Origin: Prado023 sp963798745
Lineage (GTDB): Bacteria > Actinomycetota > Actinomycetes > S36-B12 > CAIYMF01
Direction of reading: 5' to 3'
NCBI GenBank assembly: GCA_963798745.1
Contig: CAWCUF010000006.1
Coordinates: 186,001-250,000, forward strand
Length of the DNA stretch: 64,000 bases
Shown here: piece after piece, positions 42,225 through 51,488 of the stretch
Numbering within the stretch: position 1 is the stretch's first letter
How the letters are laid out: every line of letters begins with the position of its first letter
The notes under the pieces: model-generated
Databases searched by the model: none
What the model was told of the DNA's origin: nothing
Seen by the model: the letters and a program-made list of their open reading frames with translations, nothing else
Position numbers and translations under genes: made by a program

Positions 42225-43186
42225 CCTGGCCTCCCGTGCCCATCGATCCGCTCCACGGCCCGCAGCCTCACCGAAGCGGCCCGCGGATTGCGCAGGACCT
42301 CATCTTCCGATGCTTTCTGCGATCCGCGGGTCAGAACACGCGCAGTCGGGCGCAAATGTTGCGGGATCACCGGCAGGCCGTGCGGGATCGGGGGGTTGGT
42401 CTGCACGGCGATGGCCGCCTTGACGATCCGGTCCTCCCCCGAGTGGTAGCTCAGCACGACCATCCGCCCGCCGGCGCACAGAGCCGACATGGCCGCGGGG
42501 ATGGCCAGTCGGAGCGCGTCGAGCTCCGCGTTGACCTCGATGCGCAGCGCCTGGAAGGTTCGCTTGGCCGGGTTGCCCCCGGTGCGCCGGGCCGGGGCCG
42601 GGATGGTCGCGCGGATCAGGTCCACGAGCCGAGAACTGGTCGTGAACGGCTGGAGTTCCCGTTCCCGGACGATCGCGCGGGCCAGCGGGCCGGCGAACTT
42701 CTCCTCGCCGTAGGTGCGCAGGATCCGGGCGAGGTCGGCCTGGGCGTAGGTGTTGAGCACCTCGGCTGCGGTGACCCCGCCCGACTGGTCCATCCGCATG
42801 TCCAACGGCGCATCGTGGGAGTAGGCGAACCCACGATCGGCCACGTCGAGCTGCATGGAGGACACGCCCAGGTCGAACAGGATCGCGTCGGCACACCGGT
42901 GGCCCCGGCCCGCCAGCGCCTCGGGCAACTGGTCGTACACGCAGTGCACGGGTTGGAAGCGGTCAGCGAACGGAGCGAGCCGGGCGGTTGCCCGAGCCAG
43001 GGCGTCGGTATCGCGGTCCAGGCCCACGACGGTCAGCTCCGGGTGGGCCGCGAGCATCGCCTCGGCGTGCCCACCCAGGCCCAGGGTCGCGTCCACGGCG
43101 ATGGCCCCTGGCCGCGCCAGCGCGGGACCGAGCAGGTCCAGGCAGCGCTCCAGCAGGACCGGGACGTGCCGGGGGTCCGGGGCCAC
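42221..43186 (-). CDS. rsmH: 16S rRNA m4C1402 methyltransferase RsmH (MraW)
   Basis: A 321-residue SAM-dependent methyltransferase that methylates N4 of C1402 in 16S rRNA. Motifs are HVPVLLERCLDLL, the SAM loop DATLGLGGHAEAML, VGLDRDTDALARA, LFDLGVSSMQLD, RGFAYSHDAPLDMRMD, GGNPAKRTFQALRIEVNAEL and VLSYHSGEDRIVK. The GTG at 43186 gives the family length; the long upstream extension of this frame is leader sequence. It overlaps ftsL by four bases. The leader carries a tandem-hairpin RNA element. Confidence 0.96.
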   Translation of the reverse strand: MAPDPRHVPVLLERCLDLLGPALARPGAIAVDATLGLGGHAEAMLAAHPELTVVGLDRDTDALARATARLAPFADRFQPVHCVYDQLPEALAGRGHRCADAILFDLGVSSMQLDVADRGFAYSHDAPLDMRMDQSGGVTAAEVLNTYAQADLARILRTYGEEKFAGPLARAIVRERELQPFTTSSRLVDLIRATIPAPARRTGGNPAKRTFQALRIEVNAELDALRLAIPAAMSALCAGGRMVVLSYHSGEDRIVKAAIAVQTNPPIPHGLPVIPQHLRPTARVLTRGSQKASEDEVLRNPRAASVRLRAVERIDGHGRPG

Positions 43187-43326
43187 TACGCCACCCGACG
43201 TCGTGGAGCCAGGTACGCCACGGTGCCACCCAGCAGCGCCGCGGGCAGCGTGAACGGACGGTGGATCGAGCACACGAGGCACCTCCTGGGACGTAGGCCG
43301 AACCACCAGGCCCCCCGCCGCGATCT

Positions 43327-43384
43327 CCGGCACCGGGGAAGTGGTGTCGGGGGGCTGTTCGGCGCCGGGGAAGTGGCGTCGAAC
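43327..43384 (-). ncRNA. mraW-type structured RNA in the rsmH leader (two tandem hairpins)
   Basis: Read on the minus strand, hairpin 1 (43384-43357) is GTTCG-A-CGCC, loop ACTTCCCC, GGCG-C-CGAAC. Hairpin 2 (43350-43327) is CCG-A-CACC, loop ACTTCCCC, GGTG-C-CGG. The two loops are identical, both stems carry the same A-C mismatch, and the stems differ by a compensatory change (CGCC/GGCG against CACC/GGTG). That is strong internal evidence for a conserved RNA structure. Its position between mraZ and rsmH (mraW) and the CUUCCCC loop fit my memory of the actinobacterial mraW RNA motif, found in leaders of mraW operons, with unknown ligand or binding protein. Confidence 0.8.
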
Positions 43385-43424
43385 ACGCGGAGGGGAATCT
43401 TGTGGGGCGGACAGGGACAACTGG

Positions 43425-43856
43425 TCAGGGCAGGACGACTCCCCCTTCCTGGTCGAGGTCGGCGAAGTCGGCCTCGTTGGCGCCCAGGTAGGCATCCCAG
43501 GTGGCCGTCGACCAGATCTCGATGCGCGTGTCGGCGCCGACGACGGTGAGGTCGCGGTCCAACTCGGCGTAGCCGCGCAGCACGGGTGGCACGGTCAGCC
43601 GGCCCTGGCTGTCCAGCGACTCGTCGAACGCGGAGGAGAAGAAGACGCGGTTGATCGCCCGGGCGCGGGCGCTGGCCTGGCCGTTGGCGCGCAGCCCCGC
43701 GGCGTAGGACTCGAACTCCGCGCGGGGCCACACGACCAGGCAGTGGTCCTGGCCCTTGGTCAGCACCAGGCCGTCGCTGAGCAGCTCGCGGAACTTGGCC
43801 GGCAGGATGATGCGGCCCTTCGCGTCGAGCTTGGGGAAGTGCGTACCGAGGAACAC
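43425..43856 (-). CDS. mraZ: division/cell-wall cluster regulator MraZ
   Basis: A 143-residue protein with two MraZ/AbrB-like swapped-hairpin domains: FLGTHFPKLDAKGRIILPAK and FDESLDSQGRLTVPPVLRGY, each with the DxxGR loop. MraZ forms a ring and represses the dcw operon by binding direct repeats in its own promoter; it can also be inhibited by RsmH. The GTG at 43856 gives the canonical length and start (VFLGTH) and has GGAGG ten bases upstream. It is the first gene of the operon; rsmH follows after a 238-base leader. Confidence 0.95.
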   Translation of the reverse strand: MFLGTHFPKLDAKGRIILPAKFRELLSDGLVLTKGQDHCLVVWPRAEFESYAAGLRANGQASARARAINRVFFSSAFDESLDSQGRLTVPPVLRGYAELDRDLTVVGADTRIEIWSTATWDAYLGANEADFADLDQEGGVVLP

Positions 43857-43923
43857 GGCGCGCTCACCTCCCTGCTCGGACTCCCCCACGGCGCGGCGGA
43901 GTCAGCCACTCACCTCTAGATCA

Positions 43924-43950
43924 CACCACGATACTCCACAATCCTCCACT
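43924..43950 (-). promoter_or_regulatory. candidate MraZ operator: three TGGNG repeats at 10-bp spacing, with -10 box
   Basis: On the minus strand the text reads GTGGAG-N4-GTGGAG-N4-GTGGTG, that is TGGAG, TGGAG, TGGTG each separated by five bases. MraZ is known to bind three or four TGGGN-like direct repeats with 5-base spacers just upstream of mraZ. TATCGT (43933-43928) inside the array fits a TANNNT -10, so bound MraZ would cover the promoter. Confidence 0.6.
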
Positions 43951-44210
43951 TGTCTCCCTTTCGCGGCCAATGCATGGCCAGCCCCTCCCCCGGGGCTGTT
44001 TCCCGGCCGGCGCCGCGGTCGCAGCCGAGCGCCGGGCGGGCGGGAAGGCGTGGCCAGGCGGAGGCCGAGCGGAGGCCGGGCGGGCGACGGGCGGGGCCAG
44101 CAGGAAGGCGCCAACAACGTGGAACGCCGCTGCTTCACTTGCGGCGCGAACCCACCAGGTTGCTGCGGTGCGGGGGTCGGCGTGCTGAGCGCGGAGCTGC
44201 CCTGTACCCG

Positions 44211-44775
44211 TCAACTGATCATTGATGACGCGAACGAGGTCGCCACGCAGTGCGGTCTCCTGCGCCCCTGCCTGCCTCGGGGGGGACGGATCAGACCCAG
44301 CCGACGCACGAGCAGCGAAAGGGTGGAGCCGTGCACCTGCAGCGTGCCGGTGGCCACGATGAACGCGATCAGCACGAGCAGCGACCGTTGCGTCGTGCCC
44401 GAGAACAGGGACTGGGCCGCGACGAGGGTGACCGCGCCGCGCATGCCGGCCCCTAGCAGCACGGTGCCCTCACGCCAGCCGGACCCCTCGGCAGCCAGGT
44501 AGTCGAGGTCCGCGAGTCGCCGATCGGCCCCGTGCGCCAGGCGTTCGGACTGCGCGGCAACCAACTCGGGGGATCAGGTTGACCGCCCCGGAGTACAGCA
44601 CCGGCGGGAGGACCACGCCCAGGATCAGCTCGGGCTGGACCTCGACGTCGGGGACGAACGACAGCAGGCTGACCCCGATGCCGACCACCAGCAGCAGCGG
44701 GGAGGCCACGCCGACGCGGGGCGCCAGGACATTGGCCCCGACGATCGCCAGCACTGCCGCGACCGCCAGGGCCAC
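44211..44775 (-). pseudogene. Na+/H+ antiporter (CPA1/NhaP-type), large internal deletion
   Basis: The N-terminal piece (AIVGANVLAPRVGVASPLLL, VVGIGVSLLSFVPDVEVQPE, LILGVVLPPVLYSGAVNL) is joined near 44570 to a C-terminal piece in another frame (GTVLLGAGMRGAVTLVAAQS, LLVLIAFIVATGTLQVHGST, LSLLVRRLGL). About 300 central residues, including the ion-binding Asp helices, are missing. The product cannot be a transporter. It lies upstream of mraZ, on the same strand, and beside an intact MaoC gene. Confidence 0.72.
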
Positions 44776-44787
44776 CAGATTCCGGTG

Positions 44788-45318
44788 CTACTCCGGCAGG
44801 GCCAGCGGGCCGGACTTGGCCGCCGGGAAGTAGTCCTGGCCGATGCCGGATGCCCGGGTCGGGACCATCACGGACCGGTCGTAGGTCATCACCACGTCAC
44901 CGTCCTGGTTCAGGGCACGGGTGGTCATCGAGATGATCCCGAAGTCCGGACGGGACTTGGAGGTGCGCTTGTCGGTGCAGATGCTCTCCGCGTAGAGGGT
45001 GTCGCCGACGTACACGGGATGCGTGAGCTTGATGTTGTTCCACCCCAAGTTGGCCACCGCGTTCTGGCTCATGTCGATCACGCTCAGGCCGAGCACCAGG
45101 CCGACGGTGAACCCGGACACCACGATGATCTTGCCCTCGGTGATCGGGTTCTGCTGGGACAGGTGGGCGTTGAAGTGCATCTGGTTGGTGTTGCAGGTCA
45201 GCAGCGTGAACCAGGCGTTGTCGGTCTCGGTGATGGTCCGGCCGAACGGGTGCTGGTAGACGTCGCCGACCTCGAAATCGTCGAAGAAGCGGCCGAGGAC
45301 GGCGGGATGGGTGGTCAT
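44788..45318 (-). CDS. MaoC family dehydratase (hotdog fold)
   Basis: A 176-residue single-hotdog MaoC protein. The hydratase motif region is TLLTCNTNQMHFNAHLSQQN, where Asn and His correspond to the (R)-hydratase catalytic Asp/His pair. The second block is NIKLTHPVYVGDTLYAESIC. Members hydrate enoyl-CoA or mesaconyl-CoA type substrates; the exact one is not visible. The ATG at 45318 has a perfect AAGGAGG five bases upstream. It is divergent from moxR. Confidence 0.82.
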   Translation of the reverse strand: MTTHPAVLGRFFDDFEVGDVYQHPFGRTITETDNAWFTLLTCNTNQMHFNAHLSQQNPITEGKIIVVSGFTVGLVLGLSVIDMSQNAVANLGWNNIKLTHPVYVGDTLYAESICTDKRTSKSRPDFGIISMTTRALNQDGDVVMTYDRSVMVPTRASGIGQDYFPAAKSGPLALPE

Positions 45319-45525
45319 GGGATCCTCCTTGGCGAGCGGGTGACACCCCATTCTGGCCACGCCCGGGGCGGGCTCGACGACCGGGGTCGCGCCCCGCGTC
45401 GGAGCCGGTGCGGCTACGGACCATGCTCGGGCCGGCACCGGGTCCCCGCAGCGGGAAGTGGCAAGACCCCGGGCCATGGGTGATGCTTGTCACCACGCAG
45501 TGCGGGGCACGAGGAGGCCGACCGG

Positions 45526-46482
45526 ATGACCGACATGCTCGATCGCACGGTGCTGGACACCGCCCTGCGCATCCGGGCGGGGGTCGACTCCGTGCTGGCC
45601 GGCAAGCCCGAGGCGACCCGGATGGCGGTCACCGTGCTGCTGGCCGGTGGCCACCTGCTCATCGAGGATGTCCCCGGGGTGGGCAAGACACTTCTGGCCA
45701 AGAGCCTGGCCCGGACCTTGGGTGTGAGCGTGCGGCGGTTGCAGTTCACCCCCGACCTGCTGCCCAGCGACGTGACCGGGGTCTCGGTGTTCAACCAGGA
45801 CTCCCGGGAGTTCGAGTTCCGGCCCGGGGCCATCTTCGCCAACATCGTCCTGGCCGACGAGATCAACCGCGCGTCACCCAAGACCCAATCGGCACTGCTC
45901 GAGGCGATGGAGGAGCACCAGGTCACCGTCGACGGCACGACGCACCCGCTGGCCTCACCGTTCCTGGTGATCGCCACGCAGAACCCCGTGGACATGGAGG
46001 GCACCTACACGCTGCCCGAGGCCCAGCGTGACCGGTTCATGGCACGCATCTCCCTGGGCTACCCCGCGCCGGCCGACGAGTTGCGGATGCTCGCCGAGCA
46101 CTCCGCGGATGACCCCCTCGCAGCGCTGTCGCCAGCGGCCACACATGAGGAGCTCGCGGCTTTGATGGGCGCGGTGCGCTCGGTGCACGTCTCGGACCCG
46201 GTGCGCGGCCTGGCGGTCGCGGTCACTGCCGCCACCCGCAACCACGAGTTGCTCCGCCTGGGGGCCTCCCCGCGGGCCACACTGCACCTGGTGCGCGCGG
46301 CGCGGGCCTGGGCGGCCCTGGACGGGCGCACCTTCGTGCTGCCCGACGACGTGCTCATGCTGGCCCCGACCGTGCTGGGCCATCGCGTGCTGCTCTCCGC
46401 GCAGGCTGCCGCTGCTGGCCGACCGGGTGCGGAGGTCATCCGCGGCATCGTCGCCCGGATCCCCCGATCGAACTGGAGCTGA
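45526..46482 (+). CDS. MoxR family AAA+ ATPase
   Basis: A 318-residue AAA+ ATPase. Walker A is at about 48-57 (DVPGVGKTLL), Walker B at about 107-113 (IVLADEINRAS), sensor 1 is FLVIATQNPVD, the Arg finger region is LPEAQRDRFMARI, and the C-terminal lid has GASPRATLHLVRAARAWAAL. MoxR proteins act as chaperones that load metals or mature partners; here the partners are the DUF58 and transglutaminase genes downstream, a standard trio. The ATG follows GAGGAGG by eight bases. The next gene starts one base after its stop. Confidence 0.92.
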   Translation: MTDMLDRTVLDTALRIRAGVDSVLAGKPEATRMAVTVLLAGGHLLIEDVPGVGKTLLAKSLARTLGVSVRRLQFTPDLLPSDVTGVSVFNQDSREFEFRPGAIFANIVLADEINRASPKTQSALLEAMEEHQVTVDGTTHPLASPFLVIATQNPVDMEGTYTLPEAQRDRFMARISLGYPAPADELRMLAEHSADDPLAALSPAATHEELAALMGAVRSVHVSDPVRGLAVAVTAATRNHELLRLGASPRATLHLVRAARAWAALDGRTFVLPDDVLMLAPTVLGHRVLLSAQAAAAGRPGAEVIRGIVARIPRSNWS

Positions 46483-46483
46483 C

Positions 46484-47851
46484 GTGCCCGCGGACACCGA
46501 CCGGGCGACGACGCTGCGCACGCGCGCAGGTCTGACCGGCCGGGGTCGGGCCTTCCTGATCTCGGGCGGCGTGCTGCTGGTCGTGGGTGTCCTCGGCGCC
46601 TGGACGCCCGCGATGCAGTTCGGGGCCCTGGTTGCCCTGCTGCCGTTGACTGCTGCGCTGTTGACCCGCAACCCGAGCACCGATCTGGCCCTCGAGCGGC
46701 AGCTCAGCGCGCGTGAGCTGCCCACCGACGAGGTCCTGGTCGTCAGCGTCGGGGTCCGCGGACGACTGCCCAGGGGGCGTACCCTGCTGCTCGAGGACGA
46801 GGCCCCGCGGGCACTCGGGGGCCCGCACCGGTTCGCGTTGAGGAGGGCAACAGGCTCGGGATCCAGCGTGACGCAGTACCAGGTGCAGGTCGGCGCCCGG
46901 GGCATGCACCTGCTGGGTCCGTTGCGCATCCACGTGGTCGACGGCTTCGGGATGATCCACCGGGTGATCGGCGTCGGCGCCCGCGACGAGGTGATCGTGC
47001 ACCCTGCGGTGATCGACCTCGACCCGATGCTGCTGGGCGGGGTGTCGGTGGGCACCGGCAGCGCCCACATCGGCGCCCGGGGCGCGGCCACCGACGATGT
47101 GATCCCCCGCGAGTACCGGCCCGGTGACGAGGTACGGCGCATCGACTGGAAGGCCTCGGCGCGGACCGGCGGGCTGATGGTGCGCAGTGAGGAGAACCCC
47201 TGGCGGGCCAGCGTCAGCATCGTGCTGGACCTTCGGGTGAGCGAGCATCGCGGGCTGGAGCCACGCTCGTCGGTCGATGCCGCCCTGAGCATGGCGGCCA
47301 GCATCGGCTGGCTGGCCCTGGGTGCCGGCTGGGACCTCATGGTGCGCACCACCGACGACATCGTCGTCTTCGCGGGCTCGGCCCTGGCAGGTGTCCCCGA
47401 GGAGCGTCGCGAACTGCTGCTGGCCCTGGCCCGGGTGCCCCTGAGTCGCTCAGCCGCACCGAGCCCGACGCTGTCCTATTCGGCGCACACGTCGGCATCG
47501 GGCCCGATGGTGCTCATCGTCGGGCACCTGCACGCCGGCACGGCCCGCTCGTTGGCCGAGATCCGGGGGCACAGCCCGGTCGCGCTGCTGGTCGCCGTGG
47601 CTGCCGGGGACTGGGCCGGTGAGGGCTGGACGCCCGTACCGTCGGGCGAGGCGGATGCGGGCGCTGGGCACGGATCAAGGGGGCGCGGCGGAGCGGCCAG
47701 GACCAGATCGACGCAGGACACCGCTGCCGCCGACGTCGAGGCGCGCGCCATGTTCGACCAGGCCGGTTGGCGCGTGAGCGTGCTGCGGCGCGGAACGACT
47801 GGGGCGCCGGCCGTCGCCGAGGCGTGGGCACACCTGGGCGGGACGCCATGA
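46484..47851 (+). CDS. DUF58 domain-containing membrane protein
   Basis: A 455-residue protein with two N-terminal membrane helices (FLISGGVLLVVGVLGAW, QFGALVALLPLTAALL). The DUF58 block YRPGDEVRRIDWKASARTG then MVRSEENPWRASVSIVLDLR follows, and after it a von Willebrand-A-like region. DUF58 proteins are the middle members of MoxR-DUF58-transglutaminase operons, of unknown activity. The GTG at 46484 has GGAG five bases upstream and sits one base after moxR. The stop overlaps the next ATG as ATGA. Confidence 0.9.
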   Translation: MPADTDRATTLRTRAGLTGRGRAFLISGGVLLVVGVLGAWTPAMQFGALVALLPLTAALLTRNPSTDLALERQLSARELPTDEVLVVSVGVRGRLPRGRTLLLEDEAPRALGGPHRFALRRATGSGSSVTQYQVQVGARGMHLLGPLRIHVVDGFGMIHRVIGVGARDEVIVHPAVIDLDPMLLGGVSVGTGSAHIGARGAATDDVIPREYRPGDEVRRIDWKASARTGGLMVRSEENPWRASVSIVLDLRVSEHRGLEPRSSVDAALSMAASIGWLALGAGWDLMVRTTDDIVVFAGSALAGVPEERRELLLALARVPLSRSAAPSPTLSYSAHTSASGPMVLIVGHLHAGTARSLAEIRGHSPVALLVAVAAGDWAGEGWTPVPSGEADAGAGHGSRGRGGAARTRSTQDTAAADVEARAMFDQAGWRVSVLRRGTTGAPAVAEAWAHLGGTP

Positions 47852-50299
47852 GTCACCCGACTGGGCACGGCAGCGGTCAGCGGGTCGGCGGCGGGGTCGG
47901 CACCCTCGACGGATACCGCGGCACAACGCCCCACTCCCCCGCGGCCGGGCAGCCGGGCGCCCCGCCGGCGGGCCCACCGCGATCGTCGGCGCAGCGGCCA
48001 GGGGTCCACCCGGGACGCGGCGACGTGCTGGCGCAGCGACTTCGGGCCGGGCACTGGTTCGTCGGCGCCGTGGGCGGGCTGGTCGTCCTGGCGGGTTCCC
48101 TGGCCCTGGCGCCGCTGCTCGACGGCGGCTGGTGGCTGGGGCGCACGGCCGTTGTCGTGGCGGTGATCGTGCTGACCGGGGCACTGTCGCGCACCCTGCG
48201 GCTGATGGCGCCGCTGCAACCCCTGGCCCAGTTCGCCGCCCTGCTGGGCACACTGGTGCTGCTGTTCGCACGCGACGAGGCGCTCTGGGGCTTCCTGCCC
48301 GGGCCGGCTGCGATGAGCCGACTGCGCGACCTGGCCGCCCAGGGCCGGGAGTACGCTGACGCCACCCAGGCCCCGGCCGGGCCGGACGTGGGCCTGCTGC
48401 TGCTGATCGTCGCCGGGATCGGACTCACGGCCCTGGTCGTCGACACGCTGGCTGCCGGCCTGGACCTGCCGGGCATGACCGTGCTGCCGGTGGGGGCGCT
48501 GTTCGTGGTGCCGTGGGCGGTCAACCGGGGCTCGTTGCCGGGGTGGGCGTTCGTGGTGGTCGCCCTGGGCTGGCTCGCCCTGGTCGCAGCCATGCAGCGC
48601 GACCGGACCGCTGCCTGGAGTCCCGGCGCGCGGGCTGGTTCGCCCGGGGTCGGCTTGGCGATCGCGGCCGCGTGCACCTCGATCGCGCTGCTCGCCGGGG
48701 GGCTGGCCGGCCTGCGCGGCCCGGTCGATGACCTCGACCTCGGCGCGGGACCCGGCACCGGCACCATCCGGGTGGATGCCCTGGTCTCGCTGCGCCGCTC
48801 GCTGGTGAGCAACGACACGCGGGCGGTGCTCACCATGGCCAGCACCGCGGAGCGACCCGACTACCTTCGCACCGCGGTGCTCGAACGGTTCGACGGTGAG
48901 GTCTGGTCGGGGGTCCTGAGCGGTCGGATTGACTCCCAGCCCCCAGCGAGCGCCACCGGGACAGCCCAGCCCGCCGCAGCAGGCGGTGCGCCGAACCTGC
49001 TCGCCGAATATCGGCTGGACGTCGGGCCGCTCGGGGGCAAGACGCTGCCCAGCCCCGCGGGGTCGATCAACTCGCTCACCGACTGGCCGGTCGAGTGGGA
49101 CCAGCGCACCTCGTTGCCGATCCGCGTCGACGGCCAGACCATCGAGGGATCGCGGATCGGGCTGGTCGCCCAGGTGCCGGAGTCCGACGCCGACGCGCTG
49201 CGGGCCGCCAGCCGGGCGCCGGTGGACATCGGGTTGGTCTACCCGGAGAACCTCGAGGATCCAGGCCCGCTGGTCGGCGACGAGTTGCCCGGGCTCGCCC
49301 GTCAGATCACCTCGGGTGCCGACACCCCATTCGATTCAGCCGTGGCGCTGCAGCGTTGGTTCACCACCGATGGTGGCTTCACCTACTCGACGGCGGTGGA
49401 GGGCGGGTCGGGCGGCGATGCCCTGGCCGACTTCCTCGACGAGCGGGTCGGCTACTGCGAGCAGTTCGCGGCCACGATGGCGCTGATGGCCCGCTCGGTG
49501 GGCATCCCCGCGCGGGTGGTCGTCGGGTTCACGCAGGGCAGCCCCGAGGGTGAGCAGTGGGTGGTGCGCGGCACCGATGCGCACGCCTGGCCCGAGCTGT
49601 GGATGGGCAACGCCGGCTGGATCCGGTTCGAGCCGACCCCCGGAGCGGCCACCGCCAGCACGCCCGAGTACTCGCGCGGTGATGCCCCGGGACAGCAAGC
49701 ACCCAGCGCCGCGCCCATCGAGCGAGGAGGTGCCGGTCGACGATGCCGACCGCGAGCAGCCGGATCGGATCACCGAGGATGTCACCGCCACGCAGGCCCA
49801 GCAATCCGACGGCGCCGGGGTGTCACTGCGCTGGCTGCTGATCGTGGGGGTGCTGGCCCTCGCCCTTGTCCCGGCGTCGGTCCGGGTGCTGCGCACGCGG
49901 CGGAGAATGCATGCGGCTGATGGGCAGAACGCGTTCGACGAGGTGGTCGACACCTTCGTGGACCTCGGTCTGGGCGCTGCGGCACCGACTCCGCGCGCGA
50001 CGGTGGCCGGGGTCGCGGACCTGATCGGCGATGATGCTCCGGCCCGGGCAGCCGTGGGCCGGATCCTGCGCGCGGTGGAGTGGCAGCGGTACGGCCTGGG
50101 CGCAGGTGTGCGCGTGGGGTTTACTGGCGGTTCGCCCTCCAGCGCCGATCCCGCCCCGGTGGGCGAGCAGCTTGACCTGGGCGCCGACGTCCGCCTCGTA
50201 CGCAGGGCGCTGCACCGGCGAGTGCACTGGTCGCGTCGCCTGCTGGCTGTCCTCGCACCACGCTCGGTACTGCCCACGGGCTGGCGGATCCTGCCCTGA
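47848..50299 (+). CDS. transglutaminase TgpA-like membrane protein, with frameshift near 49.7 kb
   Basis: An integral membrane transglutaminase-like protein, about 816 residues if read through one frame change. Six N-terminal helices (for example FVGAVGGLVVLAGSLALAPL) are followed by an extracytoplasmic domain. The transglutaminase core has the Cys in VGYCEQFAATMALMARS, the His in VVRGTDAHAWPELW and Asp/Asn nearby in WMGNAGWIRFEPTPG. The original frame then degenerates into Arg/Gly-rich text and stops at 49920. Meanwhile SSEEVPVDDADREQPDR, a membrane helix (WLLIVGVLALALVPASV) and a DUF4129-like tail to 50299 continue in the +1 frame. The shift lies within 49681-49722. It overlaps DUF58 by four bases. 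Confidence 0.82.
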
Positions 50300-50427
50300 G
50301 CTCCGCTCCGCGCTGCGTCCAGTCCCGACGACAGGGGCGGTCCGTAGGGTGTCGGGGCACCGCTTACGCTATGGGCGGAGCCGATCTGCATGGATCGAGC
50401 CGAACCCCGACACCACAGGCAGGTGCC

Positions 50428-51222
50428 ATGTCCCAGGACGCGTTGGATCAGGTCAAGCAGGGTTGCGAGCCGTTCGCGGCCGAGGGCTCCGGTGACAATG
50501 CCCGGATCGGGGTCGTCCTGGTGCACGGCTTCACCGGCTCCCCGGACAGCACCGTGCCGTGGGCCCGCTACCTCAACGAGCGCGGCTACACGGTCAACGC
50601 CATTCGGCTGCCCGGCCACGGCACGACGTGGGAGGACGCCAACACCAAGAAGCTGGTGGACCTGGAGCGTGCCGTGCAGGACGCGTTCGCGGACATGGCT
50701 GCGCGCACCGACCGGGTCTTCCTGATGGCGCAGTCGTTCGGCGGAGCCCTGGTGCTGCGGGTGGCCGCCGACCACGGCGACGAGGTGGCCGGCGTCGTGC
50801 TGGTGAACCCCTGGGTCCGTGCCGATGGCGTGGCCAGTTGGCAGAAGTACCTCGCCCCGCTGCAGCGCTTCCTGCCGTACCTGACCAAGAGCCTGCCCGG
50901 GGTCGCCAGCGACATCGCCGACCCGAGCAAGTCCGAGATCGGCTACGAGAAGATCCCGGTGGTGCTGGTCGCTGACGCGCTCAACTCATGCTTCAGCCAC
51001 CTCAAGCCGCGCCTGTCGAAGATCACCGCGCCGGTTCAGCTGGCCCTGTCCAGCACCGACCATGTGCTGGCCAAGAACAACGCCGAACTGATCCGTGCCG
51101 AGGTGCGCACGCCGATCGAGGAGGTCACCCTCGAACGCTCGTACCACGTGGCGACGCTGGACTACGACGCTGAGCTCATCTTCTCCGGGTCCGTGGAGTT
51201 CATCGAGGCGCACGCCGGCTGA
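50428..51222 (+). CDS. alpha/beta-hydrolase, carboxylesterase/lipase type
   Basis: A 264-residue cytoplasmic esterase like the Est30/monoacylglycerol-lipase group. Features are the HG oxyanion motif VVLVHGFTGSP, LPGHGTTWED, the nucleophile elbow AQSFGGALVLR (Ala replaces the usual first Gly), the Asp in LSSTDHVLAK and the His in RSYHVATLDYD. It likely hydrolyses short to medium acyl esters. The ATG at 50428 is four bases after AGG; the upstream in-frame ATG at 50371 lacks support. It stands after the transglutaminase gene on the same strand, 128 bases downstream. Confidence 0.85.
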   Translation: MSQDALDQVKQGCEPFAAEGSGDNARIGVVLVHGFTGSPDSTVPWARYLNERGYTVNAIRLPGHGTTWEDANTKKLVDLERAVQDAFADMAARTDRVFLMAQSFGGALVLRVAADHGDEVAGVVLVNPWVRADGVASWQKYLAPLQRFLPYLTKSLPGVASDIADPSKSEIGYEKIPVVLVADALNSCFSHLKPRLSKITAPVQLALSSTDHVLAKNNAELIRAEVRTPIEEVTLERSYHVATLDYDAELIFSGSVEFIEAHAG

Positions 51223-51488
51223 CCAAGTCGCAGCGGGTCCGACTGGGTGCCGACAGGGGCTGCTTGGTCGGTGCATCCGCGCTGCTGTGATCGACCTGCG
51301 GCAGGTCGGTGCCGCGCCCGGACGGAAGACGCTCATGGCTGGACACGCATCGAAGAGGTCGGTGCGTGGCGCAGCCGGACTCCTCGCGGTCACCTGCGGC
51401 TCTCCGGCTGCGGCGGGACCGACGACACCCTGGCGCGGAATCCGGATCGCACCTACGTTCCGGAGATCTCCTAGCGCGTCGTGGGCAT

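Noticed and set aside
39559..42423. 954-residue plus-strand open frame opposite ftsI, ftsL and murE
   Set aside because: Antisense of the dcw genes; composition follows codon-position GC of the real strand.
43957..44210. GC-rich repeats (GGAGGCCGAGCGG type) and the palindrome GGCCAATGCATGGCC upstream of mraZ
   Set aside because: Short low-complexity repeats without unit conservation; the palindrome has only 5-bp arms and no supporting context beyond being near the mraZ promoter.
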